Below, piece after piece: positions 1 to 13,253 of a stretch of DNA of 64,000 nt. The stretch is taken from NCBI GenBank assembly GCA_035222895.1, contig JAVYIG010002526.1, positions 124,001 to 188,000 of the forward strand, written 5' to 3'. The position numbers and the translations under genes are program-made. Below the pieces are notes generated by a model. The model made no database searches, was not told the origin of the DNA, and was given only the letters and a program-made list of their open reading frames with translations. This stretch comes from Strongylocentrotus droebachiensis. Taxonomy: Eukaryota; Echinodermata; Echinoidea; Camarodonta; Strongylocentrotidae. Every line of letters begins with the position of its first letter. Position 1 is the stretch's first letter.

Positions 1-568
1 CATAAAGAGATAAACATGCTATCAATTTGTTTGTAAAAATGTGTGGAATATTATGAAAGAAACAAAATGGCAATTCTATGTTGTGCAATAGTTTTACGCG
101 CGAAAACGCGCACGCATGCGCGTATGCGCGTGTGCGCGATTTTTTTATAAAATGCTTAGAATGGCTTAAAAAGTGCAAAATGATTTTGAGACGATTTTGA
201 GCATTTCAAAATTTTACGCGCGCATTGACGCGCGGATGTACGCGCACGCGCGCGTTTTTTGAGCTGCAATTGACCAGACGGATATTGACCTTGATCATGA
301 TAAATATGAATGAGAAATACCTTTTGGTTATGAAGATATGATCATGAGTTGAATTTCGTAAAATTTTACAAAATGGTGCCTAGATGACGTCATCAGTCAA
401 GGTCAAGGTTGAAAAAATTTCTGTGCCTTGAACATATGCCTATATATAATTGTGCTAAATTTCAAGGCATTTGATTGAGCCATTTTCAAGTTATCTTGCC
501 AACAAAAAAGTGGTTAGAAATAAGAAAAATATTTAATAATAAATAAAGGCAATTCTAACGAAATTATA

Positions 569-841
569 AGGTGGTCTGTACGTTATACAGCCCACCTGCT
601 AAATAATAATAAATAAAGGCAATTTTAACAAAATTATAAGGTGGTCTGTATTAGATACAGCCCACCTGATAATAATAAAGGCAATTTTAACAAAATTATA
701 AGGTGGTCTGTATTAGATACAGCCCACCTGATAAAGGCAATTTTAACAAAATTATAAGGTGGTCTGTATTAGATACAGCCCACCTGATAAAGGCAATTTT
801 AACAAAATTATAAGGTGGTCTGTATTAGATACAGCCCACCT
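569..841 (+). repeat. Five tandem hairpin cassettes
   Basis: Near-palindromes at 569-597, 639-667, 701-729, 757-785 and 813-841. Each has arms AGGTGG-T-CTGTAT and ATACAG-C-CCACCT around a three-base loop; the first differs (CTGTACGTTATACAG) but still pairs. Spacing shrinks from 70 to 56 bases. Spacers are AAT-rich with a conserved AAAGGCAATTTTAACAAAAT. Confidence 0.9.
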
Positions 842-959
842 GACTAGACATATAATACTTGTTTGGTACAAGTATAGGTGGGCTGGTCAACTAAAATTTG
901 AGACGAAATAGAGCAAAAATAAGCGAGATACTGCTAAAAAGACAAGGTCATGTAGATTC

Positions 960-1080
960 ATGATGTGAACGAAATTGATAATAATGATGATCATGATGAT
1001 GTCGATGATGATTATCATCATTATGAGAATGATGATCATGATGATATTGATGATGATGATGATCATGAGCCTGATCCTGA
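960..1080. repeat. ATG/ATC trinucleotide-type microsatellite
   Basis: Imperfect GATGAT and GATCAT runs, partly self-complementary. The same sequence type and its right flank recur at 14705-14990, which links the two halves of the array. Confidence 0.75.
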
Positions 1081-1394
1081 CATCTTATTGAAAAAATGAG
1101 GGATGATTAAGATAGCATATAGTCTCAGCTACAACATATTTAAAAATCAACAAAATCCAAGCAGAAATAACGGCGTTATTGCTGGCAAAAGACAGGAATG
1201 TAGAATCCAGATTTGAGAAAAAGTCATCTCCCATAGGGATTACACGCAAAAAGTAATGGATCAAGTGAAAATAGTGTAATAATAAAGTAAAGAGGGGTGT
1301 TTATTACATTTGCGATTCTACGTGTTTTAATAATCAAAGTAGATGGTACAGTGAAAGGCCAAAAAGAAGAAAAAAAGGGAAGAACAAAATTCTT

Positions 1395-1465
1395 GGAGAC
1401 GCCCGGACTCGAACCAGGGACCTCGAGGTAGGAAGTCAAATGCGTTACCGATATACCAAAACATT
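1395..1465 (-). pseudogene. tRNA-like sequence (pseudo-tRNA or SINE head)
   Basis: On the minus strand a B box GGTTCGAGTCC is embedded in CCCTGGTTCGAGTCCGGG, which forms a good T arm. An A-box-like TGGTATATCGGTAAC lies upstream. The 5' acceptor strand does not pair with the 3' GGCGTCTCC, so a functional tRNA is unlikely. Confidence 0.45.
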
Positions 1466-2721
1466 TCCCATAGCGATTACACGTAAACGAAAAATGGAAT
1501 TCTCAAATCCCACTTTGCAAGTGAAATATTAGCATGATCCCGGCATTTGATCGAAAAATAAAGGGCACACTTGTGATAGCTTATTGTCTCAGCTACAACA
1601 TACTCAAAGTTTAACAGAAACGAAACTAAAACGACGGAGATATTGCTCGCGAAAGACGGGAATGTAGAATCCAGTTTTGAGGAAAAGTCATGTCCCATAG
1701 AGAATACACGCAAAATGTGAAGAATTGACATGCCTACTTTAATCGCTAAAATACGGCATGATGCCTTTGTCAAAATGAAAAATGGTTATAATTGAGCTTG
1801 TAGATAATTATTTTAACTACATCATATCGAAATTTGGAAGAAAATCGATCAATATTTACAGAGATACAATCAATTTTACATAAATATGCTGACGTCATAA
1901 TATGCAAATTCGTATTTTTAGTTCCAAGGCCATTATGATGATGTCACGATACATTTAATGGCCAAATGAGACATGAAATCATATTTCCGACACATACTCT
2001 ATCTAAATATGAAAAAAAATTGAAGGTCCCGGTTTATTCCAAAGAGCTATAATATATTTTGTATAGGCATGTTTTTGCCCATATATGCTATGCATTAAAA
2101 GAGCCCGCGCGCACGGACCATTATCTTGAATGGACGCTCATCTTGTAATTAATGGTCATAAAGAGATAAACATGGTATCAAATTCCTCGAAAAAATATGA
2201 GAAATATCATGAAGAAAAAAAATGACGATTCTATGTTGTGTAATAGTGTAACGCGCGAAAACGCGCGCCCATGCGCGTGTGCGCGATTTTTTATAAAATG
2301 CTTAGAATGACCTGAAACGTATGCAAAATAAATTTGAGACGATTTTGAGCATTTAAAAATTTTGCGCGCGCACTGACGCGCGGACGTACGCGCACGCGCG
2401 TGTTTTTTGACATGAAATTGATCGGACTGATATTGACCTTGATCATGATAAATATGAATGAGCAATACCTTTTGGTTATGAAGATATGATCATGAGTTAA
2501 TTCTCAGAAAATTTCACAAAATGGCGCCTAGATGACGTCATCAGTCGAGGTTAAGGTTGAAAACCTTACTTTGTTTTGTCCATATGCCTATACATATGTG
2601 TGCCAAATTTCAATTTATTTGATTAAGCCATTTTCAAGTTATCTTGCTAACAAAAAAGTGGTTAGAATTAAGAAAAATAAATAATAAAGAAATAAATAAA
2701 GGCGATTTTAACAAAAATATA

Positions 2722-2826
2722 AGGTGGTCTGTATTAGATACAGCCCACCTGATAATAAAGAATAATAATAAATAAAGGCAATTTTAACAAAAATATAAGG
2801 TGGTCTGTATTAGATACAGCCCACCT
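2722..2826 (+). repeat. Two hairpin cassettes
   Basis: Near-palindromes at 2722-2750 and 2798-2826 identical to the main cassette form. A further single copy lies at 5159-5187. Confidence 0.88.
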
Positions 2827-5800
2827 GACTAGACATAATACTTGTTTGGAACAAGTATAGGTGGGCTGGTCAACTAAAATTTGAGACAAAATAGAGCAAA
2901 AATAAGCGACATACTGCTTACAAATTCTTAAAAAACAATATCATGTAGATTCATTACGTGAACTAAATTCACCTTCTATAGGCATAACACGCAAATTATG
3001 AAGTTTTTGACATGAGGCCTTTAATCAAAATTTTTACTATGATGACGTCATCAAAATGAAAAATAGTTATTACTGCGCTTGTAGAGAATTGTCTTAGCTA
3101 CAACATATCGAAATTTTGAAGAAAATTGATCAATATTTACAGAGATACAATCAATTTTACATAAATATGCTGACGTCATAATATGCAAATTCGTATTTTG
3201 AGTTCCAAGGCCATTGTGATGATGTCACGATACACTTAATGGCCAAATGAGACATGGAATCATATTTCCGACTCATACTCTATCTTAATATGAAAAAAAA
3301 TTGAGGATCCCAGTGCATTCCAAAGAGCTATAACGGATTTTGTATAGGCATGTTTTTACCCATATATGCTATGTATTAAAAGACCTCGCGCGCACTGACA
3401 TTTATCTTGAATTTACGCTCATCTTGTTAATAATGGTCATAAAGAGATAAACATGGAATCAAATTCCTTGAAAAAATATGAGAAATATCATGAAAGAAAA
3501 AAAAATGGCGATTCTATGTTTTTTAATGGTGTTACGCGCGAAAACGCGCGCGTATGCTCGTACGCGCGATTTTTTATAAAATGCTTAAAATGACCTGAAA
3601 CGTATGCAAAATAAATTTGAAACGATTTTGAGCATTTAAAAATTTTGCGCGCGCATTGACGCGCGGACGTACGCGCACGCGCGCGTTTTTTGACCTGAAA
3701 TTGAATGGACTGATATTGACCTTGATCATAATAAATATGAATGAGAAATACCTTTTGGTTATGAAGATATGATCATGAGTTTATTTTCAGAAAATTTCAC
3801 AAAATGGCGCCTAGATGACGTCATCAGTCAAGGTCAAAGTTGAAAACCTTACTGTGTTTTCTCCATATGCCTATACATATGTGTGCCAAATTTTAAGTTA
3901 TTTGATTGAGCCATTGTCAAGTTATCTTGCTAACAAAAAAGTGGTTCAAAATAAAAAAAAAAAAAAAATAAATAATAATAACTAGACATGTAATACTTGT
4001 TTGGAACAAGTATAGGTGGGCTGGTCAACTGAAATTTGAGACAAAATAGAGCAAAAAAAGCGATATACTGCTAAAAAAAACAATATCATGTAGATTAATG
4101 AATGATGTGAACGAAATTCACCTTTCATAGGCATAACACGCAACTTAAGAAATTTCTGATATGTGCCCTTTAATCGTAATTTTCACTATGATGACGTCAT
4201 CAAAATGAAAAATTGTGTTCACTAAGCTTGTAGAAAATTGTCTTAGCTACAACATATCGAGATTTGGAAGAAAATCGATCAATATTTTCAGAGATACAAT
4301 CAATTTTACATAAATATGCTGACGTCATAATATGCAAATTTGTATTTTGAGTTCCAAGGCCATTATGATTATGTCACGATACACGTAATGGCTAAATGAG
4401 ACATGTAATCATATCTCCGACTAATCTTCTATCTAAATATGAAAAAATTTAGTGTCCCGGTGCATTCAAAAGAGCTATAATGTATTTTGTATAGGCAATT
4501 TTTTTTGCCCATATATGCTATGTATTACAAGAGCTCGCGCGCACGGACATTTATCTTGAATGGACGCTCATCTTGTTCTCAATGGTCATAAAGAGATAAA
4601 CATGGTATCATATTGTTTGAAAAAATATGGGAAATATCATGACAAAAAAAATGGCGATTCTATGTTGTGTATTGGTGTTACGTGCGAAAGCACGCGCGCA
4701 TGCGCGTGTGCGCGATTTTTTTATGAAATGCTTAAAATGGCCTAAAACGTATGCAAAAATAAATTTGAGACGACTTTGCGCATTTTGAAATTTTGCGCGC
4801 GCACCGACGCGCGGACGTACGCGCACGCGCGCGTTTTTTGACCTGAAATCGACCGGACAGATATTGACCTTGATCATGACAAATGTGAATGAGAAATGCC
4901 TTTTGGTTATGAAGATATGATCATGATTTGATTTTCAGAAAATTTCACAAAATTGCGCCTAGGTGACGTCATCAGTCAAGGTCAAGGTTGAAAACTTTAC
5001 TCTGTTTTTTCCATATGCCTATACATGTGTGTGCTAAATTTCAAGGCATTTGATTGAGCCATTTTTAAGTTATCTTGTTAACAAAAAGGTGGTTAGAAAT
5101 AAAATAAATAAATAATAAATAATAAATAATAAATAAAGGCGATTTTAACAAAAATATAAGGTGGTCTGTATTAGATACAGCCCACCTGACTAGACATGTT
5201 ATACTTGTTTGGAACAAGTATAGGTGGGCTGGTCAACTAAAATTTGAGACAAAATAGAGCAAAAATAAGCGACATACTGCGTAAAAATTCTTAAAAAACA
5301 ATATCATGTAAATTCATGACTTCACCTTCTATAGGCATAACACCCGAATTATGAAATTTCTGACATGGGGCCTTTAATCGAAATTTTCACTATGATGACG
5401 TCATCAAAATGATAAATAATGTACATTGGGCTTGTAGAAAATTATCTTAGCTACAACATATCGAACATATCAATAATTACAGAGATACAATCAACTTTCC
5501 ATAAATATGCTGACGTCATAATATGCAAATTCGTATTTTGAGTTCCAAGGCCATTATGATGACGTCATAATATTTGTAATGGCCAAATGAGTCATGAAAT
5601 CATATCTCCGACTCATACTCTATCAAAATATGAAAAAAATATTGGTGTCTAGTTGCATTCTACAGAGCTATAATGGATTTTGTATAGGCCTGATTTTGCC
5701 CATATATGCTATGTATTAAAAGAGCTCGCGCGCACGGACATTTATCTTGAATGGACGCTCATCTTGTTATAAATGGTCATAAAGACATAAACATGGTATT

Positions 5801-6343
5801 AAATTGTTCGAAAAAACATGAGAAACATCATAAAAGAAAAAAAAATTGCGATTCTATGTTGTGTAATGGTGTATCGCGCGAAAATGCGCGCGCATGCGCG
5901 TGTGCGCGATTTTTTATGAAATGCTTAAAATGATCTAAAACGTATGCAAAAAAGAATTGAGACGATTTTGAGCATTTAAAAAATTTGCGCGCGCATTGAC
6001 GCACGGAAGTACGCGCATGCACGCGTTTTTCGACATGAAATTGACCCGACGGATATTGACCTTGATCATGGAAAATATGAATGAGAAATGATTTACCGTT
6101 ATGAAAATATGATCATAAGTAAATTTTCAGAAAATTTCACAAAATGGCGCCTAGATGACGTCATCAGTCAAGGTCAAGGTTGAAAACATTACTTTGTTTT
6201 GTTCATATGCCTTTACATATGTGTGCCAAATTTCAAGGCATTTGATTGAGCCATTTTCAAGTTATCTTGTTAACAAAAAAGTGGGTAGAATTAAGAAAAA
6301 TAAATAATAAAGAATAAATAAAGGCGATTTTAACAAAAATATA

Positions 6344-6640
6344 AGGTGGTCTGTATTAGATACAGCCCACCTGATAATAAAGAATAATAAATAAAGGCAA
6401 TTTTAACAAAAATATAAGGTGGTCTGTATTAGATACAGCCCACCTGATAAATAAATAAAGAAAGAAAATTCTGACGAAATCAATAGGTGGTCTGTTGACA
6501 ACAGACCACCTAATAAAGAATAATAATAAAGAAAGAAAATTCTGACGAAAACAATAGGTGATCTGTTTTCAACACACCACCTAATAAAGAAAGAAAATTC
6601 TGACGAAAACAATAGGTAGTCTGTCGAAGACAGACCACCT
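6344..6640 (+). repeat. Mixed cluster of hairpin cassettes with changed arms
   Basis: Two copies of the main form (6344-6372 and 6417-6445) are followed by AGGTGGTCTGTTG paired with CAACAGACCACCT (6485-6511), a weaker copy near 6555 and an AGGTAGTCTGTC/GACAGACCACCT form near 6614. The spacer changes to AAAGAAAGAAAATTCTGACG. Confidence 0.85.
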
Positions 6641-8153
6641 AATAAAGAACATCCTGCAAAGTTCTAGAAAATGTGCAATTTCAACTTTCAATTGAAAATT
6701 CCGACATGATTCCAACACCTGATTAAAAAACAAAGTACACCGTTTTTGTAGCCCATAGTCTCAGCTATAACATACCAAAATTTGGGATAAAATAGAGCAC
6801 GAATAAGCGAGATAGTGCTCAAAGATGAGTGTCATGTAGATTCATGATGTGAGCGAAATTCACCTTCCATAGAGATAACACGCAGATTAAAAAAATTCTG
6901 ACATGTCGCCTTTAATTGAAATTTTCACCATGATGACGTCATCAAAATGAAAAACAATGGACACTAATATCGTAGAGAATTGTCCCAGCTACAACATATC
7001 TAAGTTTGGAAGTAAATTAATCAATATTGACAGAAATACAATCAACTTTCCATAAATTTGCTGACGTCATAATATGCAAATTCGTTTTTTGAGTTCCAAG
7101 GCCATTATGACGATGTCACGATATATATAATGGCCAAATGAGACCTGAAATCATATTTCCAACTCATATTCTATCCAAATATGAAAAAAAAATTGGGGAT
7201 CTGTGGACTTCCTAAAGAGCTATAATGGATTTTGTATAAGCAGGGACTAGCATGTTATTGGCCATATATGGTGTGTATTACAAGATCTCGCGCGTACGGA
7301 CATGTATTTTAAACGGACGCTAATTCCGTCAATAATGGTCATGAAAATATAAACATGGTATCAAATTGTTCGGAAAAAGATAAGGAATATCCTCGTCAAA
7401 AAGACGTACTAGGAAATTATTTTTCGTTTTGCCGCTACGAACGAAAACGAGCAAAAATGCGTGTTTTGCGCGATTTTTATGAAATGCTTAAAATGGCCTG
7501 AAACGTATCCAAAATGAATTTGAGACGATTTGGAGCATTTTGAAATTTTGCGCGCACGCTGACGCGCGGACGTACGCATGCTCGCGCGTTTTTTGACCGG
7601 AAATTGATCGGACGGATATTGACCTTGATCATGATAAATATGAATGAGAAATGCCTTTCCGTTATGAAGATATGATCCTGAGTAAAAAGTACCAAAAAAA
7701 AACACAAAATGGCGCCTGGATGACGTCATGAAAATTTGATGACCTTGAAAATGTTACTGTCACGTCTCATGACAATGACCTATGACTGTGCCAAAATTGA
7801 AGGAAATTGATTGAACCGATCTTGAGTTATCCTGTGAACAAAAAAGTGTGAAGAAATAAATAAAAATAAAGAATAAACTAGAATTTAATTCGTCACGAAG
7901 ACGAATAAGGTGGTCTGTCTTATGGGGCGTTGCAAGAAAGTTGCGTTTAAACGCAACTCCCCAAAATGAAGCGCAACTCTGGCGTTTAATTGCAAATTTG
8001 CGATTAAACGCCAGTTGCGTTCAATCCTGTTGCAAGAAAGTTGCGTTTAAACGCAACTCTGGCGTTTAATCGCAGATCAAGCGCAACTTTGCAATAAATT
8101 TGGAGGTAGCGCAAAATTTGCAACTGATTGGCAGTTGATCGCAATTCTTCAAA

Positions 8154-8242
8154 ATGGCGGCTACAAATGAAGATGGTGGGAGGAATGTCCCAGACAAAAT
8201 AGATCCATTTGTTCATCTTTTGGAGAAAAATATCCAAAAAAG
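8154..8242 (+). CDS. Candidate first coding exon near the left end of the TIR element
   Basis: Starts in AAAATGGCG and encodes MAATNEDGGRNVPDKIDPFV then HLLEKNIQK before the donor GTACAG. Composition looks protein-like and lies just inside the subterminal repeats, where a transposon gene would begin. No following exon could be identified, so this may be an orphan. Confidence 0.35.
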
Positions 8243-8578
8243 GTACAGATTTTGAAGAAAAAAACCCTGTTATTTAGATTATATTACTTGTAGCTTCAAC
8301 TGCTTTGTTCAAATATTTCTATTTTTTTTAATTTCCTTAGGCTGGTGAACAAATTCAATATATTCTGCCATTCATTTCACTAAACTTCACATTATAGACA
8401 AATTAACAAAGTACCCTCAAATTTTACCCACCGAAAGCTCACACTAACCTGTAACCAAAATAATTCTGAAATAATGACAATAGTTAAAAGATCAATTCAT
8501 TTGTAATCACTAATCAAGTGTGGATTTTAATTCATTTGATCCCTCAATTGTTAGTGTTTACAGAAACAGTCGGGGGGG

Positions 8579-8977
8579 GGGGCAGCTTGAGGCGTGAAAC
8601 TATGAGGATCAGTGAGGTTCTTTTCGGACAAAGTTCCTTATAAAATTAATCAGGATCAGGAGGGTCACAAACTCCTTCTCTACCTCCACCGTCACATCTT
8701 GGTTTACTGAAGAGCCTTTGTGGATAGAAATGAACTTGGGAGAGGTACCCATGTTGTTTTGGAGTCACATGCCACTTAGGGGCAGCTTGAGGCGTGAAAC
8801 TATGAGGATCAGTGAGGTTCTTTTCGGACAAAGTTCCTTTTAAAATTAATCAGGATCAGGAGGGTCACAAACTCCTTCTCTACCTCCACCGTCACATCTT
8901 GGTTTACTGAAGAGCCTTTGTGGATAGAAATGAACTTGGGAGAGGTACCCATGTTGTTTTGGAGTCACATGCCACTT
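8579..8977. repeat. 200 bp tandem duplication
   Basis: Two nearly identical copies, the first starting at a G run (8572-8582) and the second at 8779. The minus-strand terminal exon described at 8846-9004 is partly duplicated by it. Confidence 0.88.
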
Positions 8978-9004
8978 ATGCTGACTGTTCCTCTTCAGCA
9001 ACTC
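8846..9004 (-). pseudogene. Possible terminal exon of a transposon-encoded YqaJ-like protein
   Basis: After acceptor cttgtctgtag an open exon of 52 residues plus TAA reads ELLKRNSQHKWHVTPKQHGY, then LSQVHFYPQRLFSKPRC and an acidic end. The L-K-R-N and H-G-Y-x-x-Q-V pieces resemble the end of the YqaJ exonuclease fold (K-x-x-H-x-Y-x-x-Q-V-Q), found in ISL2EU second proteins. The match is weak and from memory of the family. The Gly/Asp-rich tail is not typical. Confidence 0.3.
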
Positions 9005-9420
9005 CTACAGACAAGTCCGCTTGCATCAATGTTACCAATTCTAATAAGCTGGCTGATCATGAAACAAATGTTAATTGAAAGAAGGGAAAAAAAAAGTCAA
9101 TATTGTACAAGCACTTTAAGATCTAAAGCTGACATCACAAATATATTTCTTTTGTTTTTCTTCTTGATGTTGTTTTTCTTCTAGTAATCTTCAAAGGGCT
9201 TTTAGTTTTATATAAATTCACTATTTGCTCGACAAGAGTACATTCCTTATTTACCATGCTAAGAACAACGACAGATACCAGATCAAAATAGTACTTCTCA
9301 TTATGGTCTGAAATAAAGTGCCATATTTCGAAACATGCCTTTTATTACTAATATACTACATGTCTGAATAAAAGATCTTATCAACTAGATGGACCTTTGA
9401 CCGCGCGCAGTCGAAAATGA

Positions 9421-9727
9421 TGCCTCCGCCATAGAGCAATTTTACAAACCAAAACAGAAGCAAGCTATTGTTGCATACATAATGAGCCCTGTGACCTTTG
9501 ACATTTGACCTTGTTACCCCAAAATCTAATCAGTTCATTGGCTCTGCAAGATAAATACATCACCTAAGTTTGGCGGGAATCCATCAATGGGTTCTCGAGA
9601 TAACGCGTTCGCAAGCTATTTTTGAATACATAATGAGCCTTGTGACCTTTGACCTTAGATCTCGTGACGGACGGACGGACGGACAACCCGAAAACATAAT
9701 GCCTCCGGCTAAGATGTAGCGGAGGCA
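9421..9727. mobile_element. MITE with TGCCTCCG termini
   Basis: Starts TGCCTCCGCC and ends GCGGAGGCA. It contains two diverged internal copies of a CAAGCTATT...CATAATGAGCC...TGACCTTTGACC block and a (GACG)n-like run (GTGACGGACGGACGGACGG). The last 30 bases form their own stem. No coding capacity. Confidence 0.7.
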
Positions 9728-10271
9728 TACAAATTCAGACCATTGTTTTAAGATTAACATTCATAAAATGTCATAGAATTTACTCCAAATAAATTTGTAT
9801 AATCTTTAACCCTATTGTAACCCAGGGGGGGGGGGGGGGGGGGGTCAATTTGACCCCTCCTCCCCCCTGTAGTCCCGACTACTCCGGAACCGCAGCAGAT
9901 ATAAATTTTTCCTTTCTTTACTTTTTTTTTTTAGTCTTACGCAATGAGTGTCCATTGATTTGTTTTTGTTTTTATTTTACTTTTAGTACACAAATATGTT
10001 TTTCTTTATTGATTTGTTTTTGTTTTTATTTTACTTTTAGTACACAAATATGTTTTTCTTTATCACACTTGCAGGTTCTGGGACAACTATCTCCAGAACA
10101 ACCAGGATAAAGTCATATAAGATAATAAGATCTTGTATGGCTAGGCTACCCCCCTCCCCCCCCCCCCACAAAAAAAACAACTTTATTATGGGAGTATGAA
10201 TCAGAAGACGTAGTATTTTATGTTGCCTTTCTTAATCACTAATCAAAATTTTGAACTTGGGTTACTGTTGT

Positions 10272-10459
10272 TTAAACAATATAAAGAAAGTGAGATGGAA
10301 TGCAGGTGGCAAGGATGTGCTCATGCTCTACTACGATGCAACTCACTTCAGACACTGTCATCTTGCCTCTGAGTTTTAGACAGCAAAGTCCTTGTTGTGT
10401 CTGCCATATCATCATGAGCTTCTCACACTGCCCTTCCTTTGCATTACATGTACAGGCAC
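10272..10459 (-). pseudogene. Possible SWIM-type zinc-finger exon
   Basis: After acceptor tatacaaacag the minus strand reads CTCNAKEGQCEKLMMIWQTQ and runs open to a TAA. C-x-C-x6-C-x-K resembles the SWIM pattern C-x-C-xn-C-x-H with Lys for His. SWIM domains accompany YqaJ or transposase domains in several eukaryotic DNA transposons. The missing His and lack of a confirmed donor keep this tentative. Confidence 0.33.
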
Positions 10460-10751
10460 CTGTTTGTATAGAGACATACAATAAATTTACTTTAAAACAT
10501 GTTCATGAAAGCATTGTAGAATAATAACTATAAATATCACAATCTGCAATCCCGCGCAATGCGAAAGTATCCCCTGGCACTGGCAGCGATTTTTGTGTCA
10601 TCCTTAAGTTTGAAGGAGGGACAAAGATCCCTTCTCCCTCCCTGAAACAAAAAGATGACGTTTAGATCGCCACTATTGACTCAGACTATTGTCAAGACTA
10701 GGAGCAGCATCACCAAAACTATTATGTGTGTAGATTAGAGTATAATCAATT

Positions 10752-11189
10752 TGAAAGAAATGTCTACAGAAATGTGGCCTGCAAAACACACACATTTCCA
10801 CCAAAATATGACCTGACCCAATAAAGATGCAACAATGGGGGTGGGGTGGACATGGCAGCACCACCAACAAAAATAGGGGTGTAGATTTCACGATACACTT
10901 CCATACAAAATTTGAAAGAAATCTGTGAAGAAATGTGGCAGTTAGAGCACACAAAACAATATACAGTTCCACCAGCAACTGGCAAATCTGATGGTACGAC
11001 ACTTGCTCCCGAGACAAATGCTCCACATCGATTTTTTGCAATATTTAACCAAATACTTAAAGCCCAACTGTACAACTTGTAGCTACTTGCTTCCTCTATA
11101 TAGAAAACCATGCCTAAGCAGAACCTGTTGGTTCCCCATGATCCTCTTTTTCTTATGTTAATTGAGAGCTGAGTTGATGAGATAGCCAC
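10752..11189. other. Repetitive low-information stretch inside the TIR element
   Basis: Two diverged copies of a TTTGAAAGAAAT...AGAAATGTGGC...CCACC block (about 10752-10805 and 10911-10975). The 141- and 122-residue minus frames across them overlap each other and have no recognisable domain. Confidence 0.5.
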
Positions 11190-11391
11190 CTGTCAGTGAC
11201 CACGCTGGGTGTTCTAATCCCTCCTGGCCAAACTAGTACAGATGGGCTTTACCTTCATCCCTGGATTCAACACTAGACCCAACCCTAACCCTACACTTGA
11301 CCTCAATCCCAATTGCAACACTCGGCCTAACCCCACACCTTTGACGAAATAAAGCCTTGAGCAGTCGTTGCAGGAGCAAATGTCCGGTCAC

Positions 11392-11613
11392 TCAGAATAC
11401 CATGATAGACTCACTTGCTATGAATTTATCTGTTTCTTTCCCAGATTTGTTAAAAACATTGTAATATTCATTATGAATTACCAGTCCATTGTGCTTTGCT
11501 CCTATATTGTTAGGCACAAGAGGCCATCGCTTTGAGGTAAGGGGCAGAACATGAAGACTTGGAACCTCGAGGCACCCCATGATCTCTCTCCATGAAGCCC
11601 TCATTCTTTATCC
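11392..11613 (-). pseudogene. Unrecognised exon-like stretch in the TIR element
   Basis: After acceptor ttctgttccag one frame reads IKNEGFMERDHGVPRGSKSS and continues to a stop near the middle; another frame is open throughout and includes HNGLVIHNEYYNVFNKSGK. Both look more protein-like than the neighbouring DNA, which would fit one exon broken by a frameshift. No domain recognised. Confidence 0.22.
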
Positions 11614-12083
11614 CTGGAACAGAATTATAAACATTTCAATAAATATTAACCAAATATGTAAAAAAATACAAATAACATAGCATTATCTAATATTTTAGTC
11701 ATCTTCAAGTTTACCGTTTCACCAAAATTTGAAGGTCAATAATTGTCTTCTTTTGCTTGTCATTCTTTTGCATGTATTGGACCACCCCCCCCTCCCTTCT
11801 ACATGAGCTTCAAGTTTTAATTCTAAAAAGAGGTATATTGAAAGTTAAAACTCACTTTAAATTACCGGTAACACAACAGCAACTTGTTTGTAGACATGTG
11901 TATGTTGATGCATAGATAGCCACTCCCTGAATGGATTCTTCTCAAACCTGCCCTTTGCAACCCCTCCAACTTGGCCTTGACCTCACTCATTTCAAAATTT
12001 CCTTTTACTTGACAAAACTAGATGGATCAAGTAAATATGTTTACCTTCTCTTGTGGTGGTCTTTTCTCTCCAGGACATTTTTG

Positions 12084-12600
12084 TTCAAGCACAAACTCAA
12101 TGAAGGCAAGCATTTGGTACTGCGACAAGTCTCTCTGCCCCTATTCCTGTAAAAGAGATCGGGAATTTAATTCTTAGAATTAAAAAATGAGCATGATCAT
12201 ATGAATAATTCCATTGTCATAATGACCTTTGACCTTTATTTGTCATGTGACTCGTCTTCTCCGATCTTCGCAAATTTGGTACCAAAAGATGCAGGAGACT
12301 TCAATAAAAAAAAGTCATGAAAGGGTATTGTGATATGCGCAGCAGTTCAAGCACATACTCAATGAAGGTAAGCATTTGGTACTGCGACAAGTCTCTCTGC
12401 CCCTATTCCTGTAAAAGAGTGCGGGAATTTAATTCTTAGAATTAAAAAAATTAGCATGATCATATGAATAATTCACATTGTCATAATGACCTTTGACCTT
12501 TATTTGTCATGTGACACGTCTTCTCCGATCTTCGCAAATTTGGTACCAAAAGATGCAGGAAAAAAAGTCATGAAAGGGTATTGTGATATTTGCAGCAGTT
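12084..12600. repeat. 262 bp tandem duplication
   Basis: Copy one starts at 12084 and copy two at 12346, both reading TTCAAGCAC then CTCAATGAAGG. Copy two has a short deletion near its end. It contains TGACCTTTGACCTT, a motif also present in the MITE at 9421. Confidence 0.88.
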
Positions 12601-13253
12601 AAGGAGAGTTTGCAAAATTACTTTGGGTGAGGGGGGGGGGGGGGGGGCTCAGATTGACCCCCCCCCTGGTTGGAGAAGGGTTAAACAATAGACTATCAAG
12701 CATGGTTTTGTATTTCACATTCACAACTCACATGTTATATGTATAGCACATCTTAATATCTTTTTATGAAATAAACTTTATTTAGAAAGGGGTTCATGCT
12801 CTGCCAGACATGATATAGAAAGAACATTCTAGTGCATAAATGCAGTTCAGATTTGCTGTATTGTGAAAAGTACTTATCGTTGAATTTTGTCATGGTTCTA
12901 AATTAAAGTGCATGAAAAATATGACAATAGCCACTGTTGCATCACAAGTATCTTGTAATCAAGTACCCGTACCTTTAAAATAATAGCAATTAATTCCAAC
13001 AAAATAATCTAGAATCTATGATCATTTCGAGCCATGAAATTTTCTCACAGCTCTTCCTTCTCTTTCTTTTAAAATATAATTCTAGACTATCTTACGCAAA
13101 TTAAAGTTTTGTAAAGAGATATTGATTTTTGCTGGATTATAAAAAAAGATATGAGAAAAAGATAGAATAGATCTATACGTTTACAATCTCACAAACATTA
13201 AATAAATTTCTTGCATTTACTCTGCAAGTGTACGGTACAATGTAGATACTTAC

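Larger units (their letters stand above)
1..7919 (+). repeat. Direct array of diverged 1.15-1.55 kb units (left part)
   Basis: The landmark TGACGTCATAATATGCAAAT starts at 1890, 3171, 4320, 5511 and 7062 (with small changes), and a second landmark around GATGACGTCATCAG recurs near 384, 2532, 3815, 4963, 6155 and 7720. Each unit also holds a CG-rich block of alternating purine and pyrimidine (for example 97-140 and 217-258), a conserved AAATGGCGCCTAGATGACG block, and a variable number of hairpin cassettes. The short frames inside are readings of the CG-rich block and have no homology to known proteins. The array continues beyond the left edge. Confidence 0.85.

Noticed and set aside
569..841. 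CRISPR array hypothesis for the regularly spaced palindromes
   Set aside because: Spacers are near-identical AT-rich sequence rather than unique, spacing varies, and the genome is eukaryotic.
1395..1465. Functional tRNA gene
   Set aside because: The T arm and B box are good, but the acceptor strands do not pair and the 5' half is not tRNA-like.
4608..4877. Repeated 60-95 residue frames rich in Ala, Arg and His (also at 2178, 5828 and 7409)
   Set aside because: They arise from the CG-rich alternating block of each array unit and appear on both strands.
10764..11189. 141-residue minus-strand frame
   Set aside because: Covers an internally repeated stretch and overlaps another open frame; no recognised domain.
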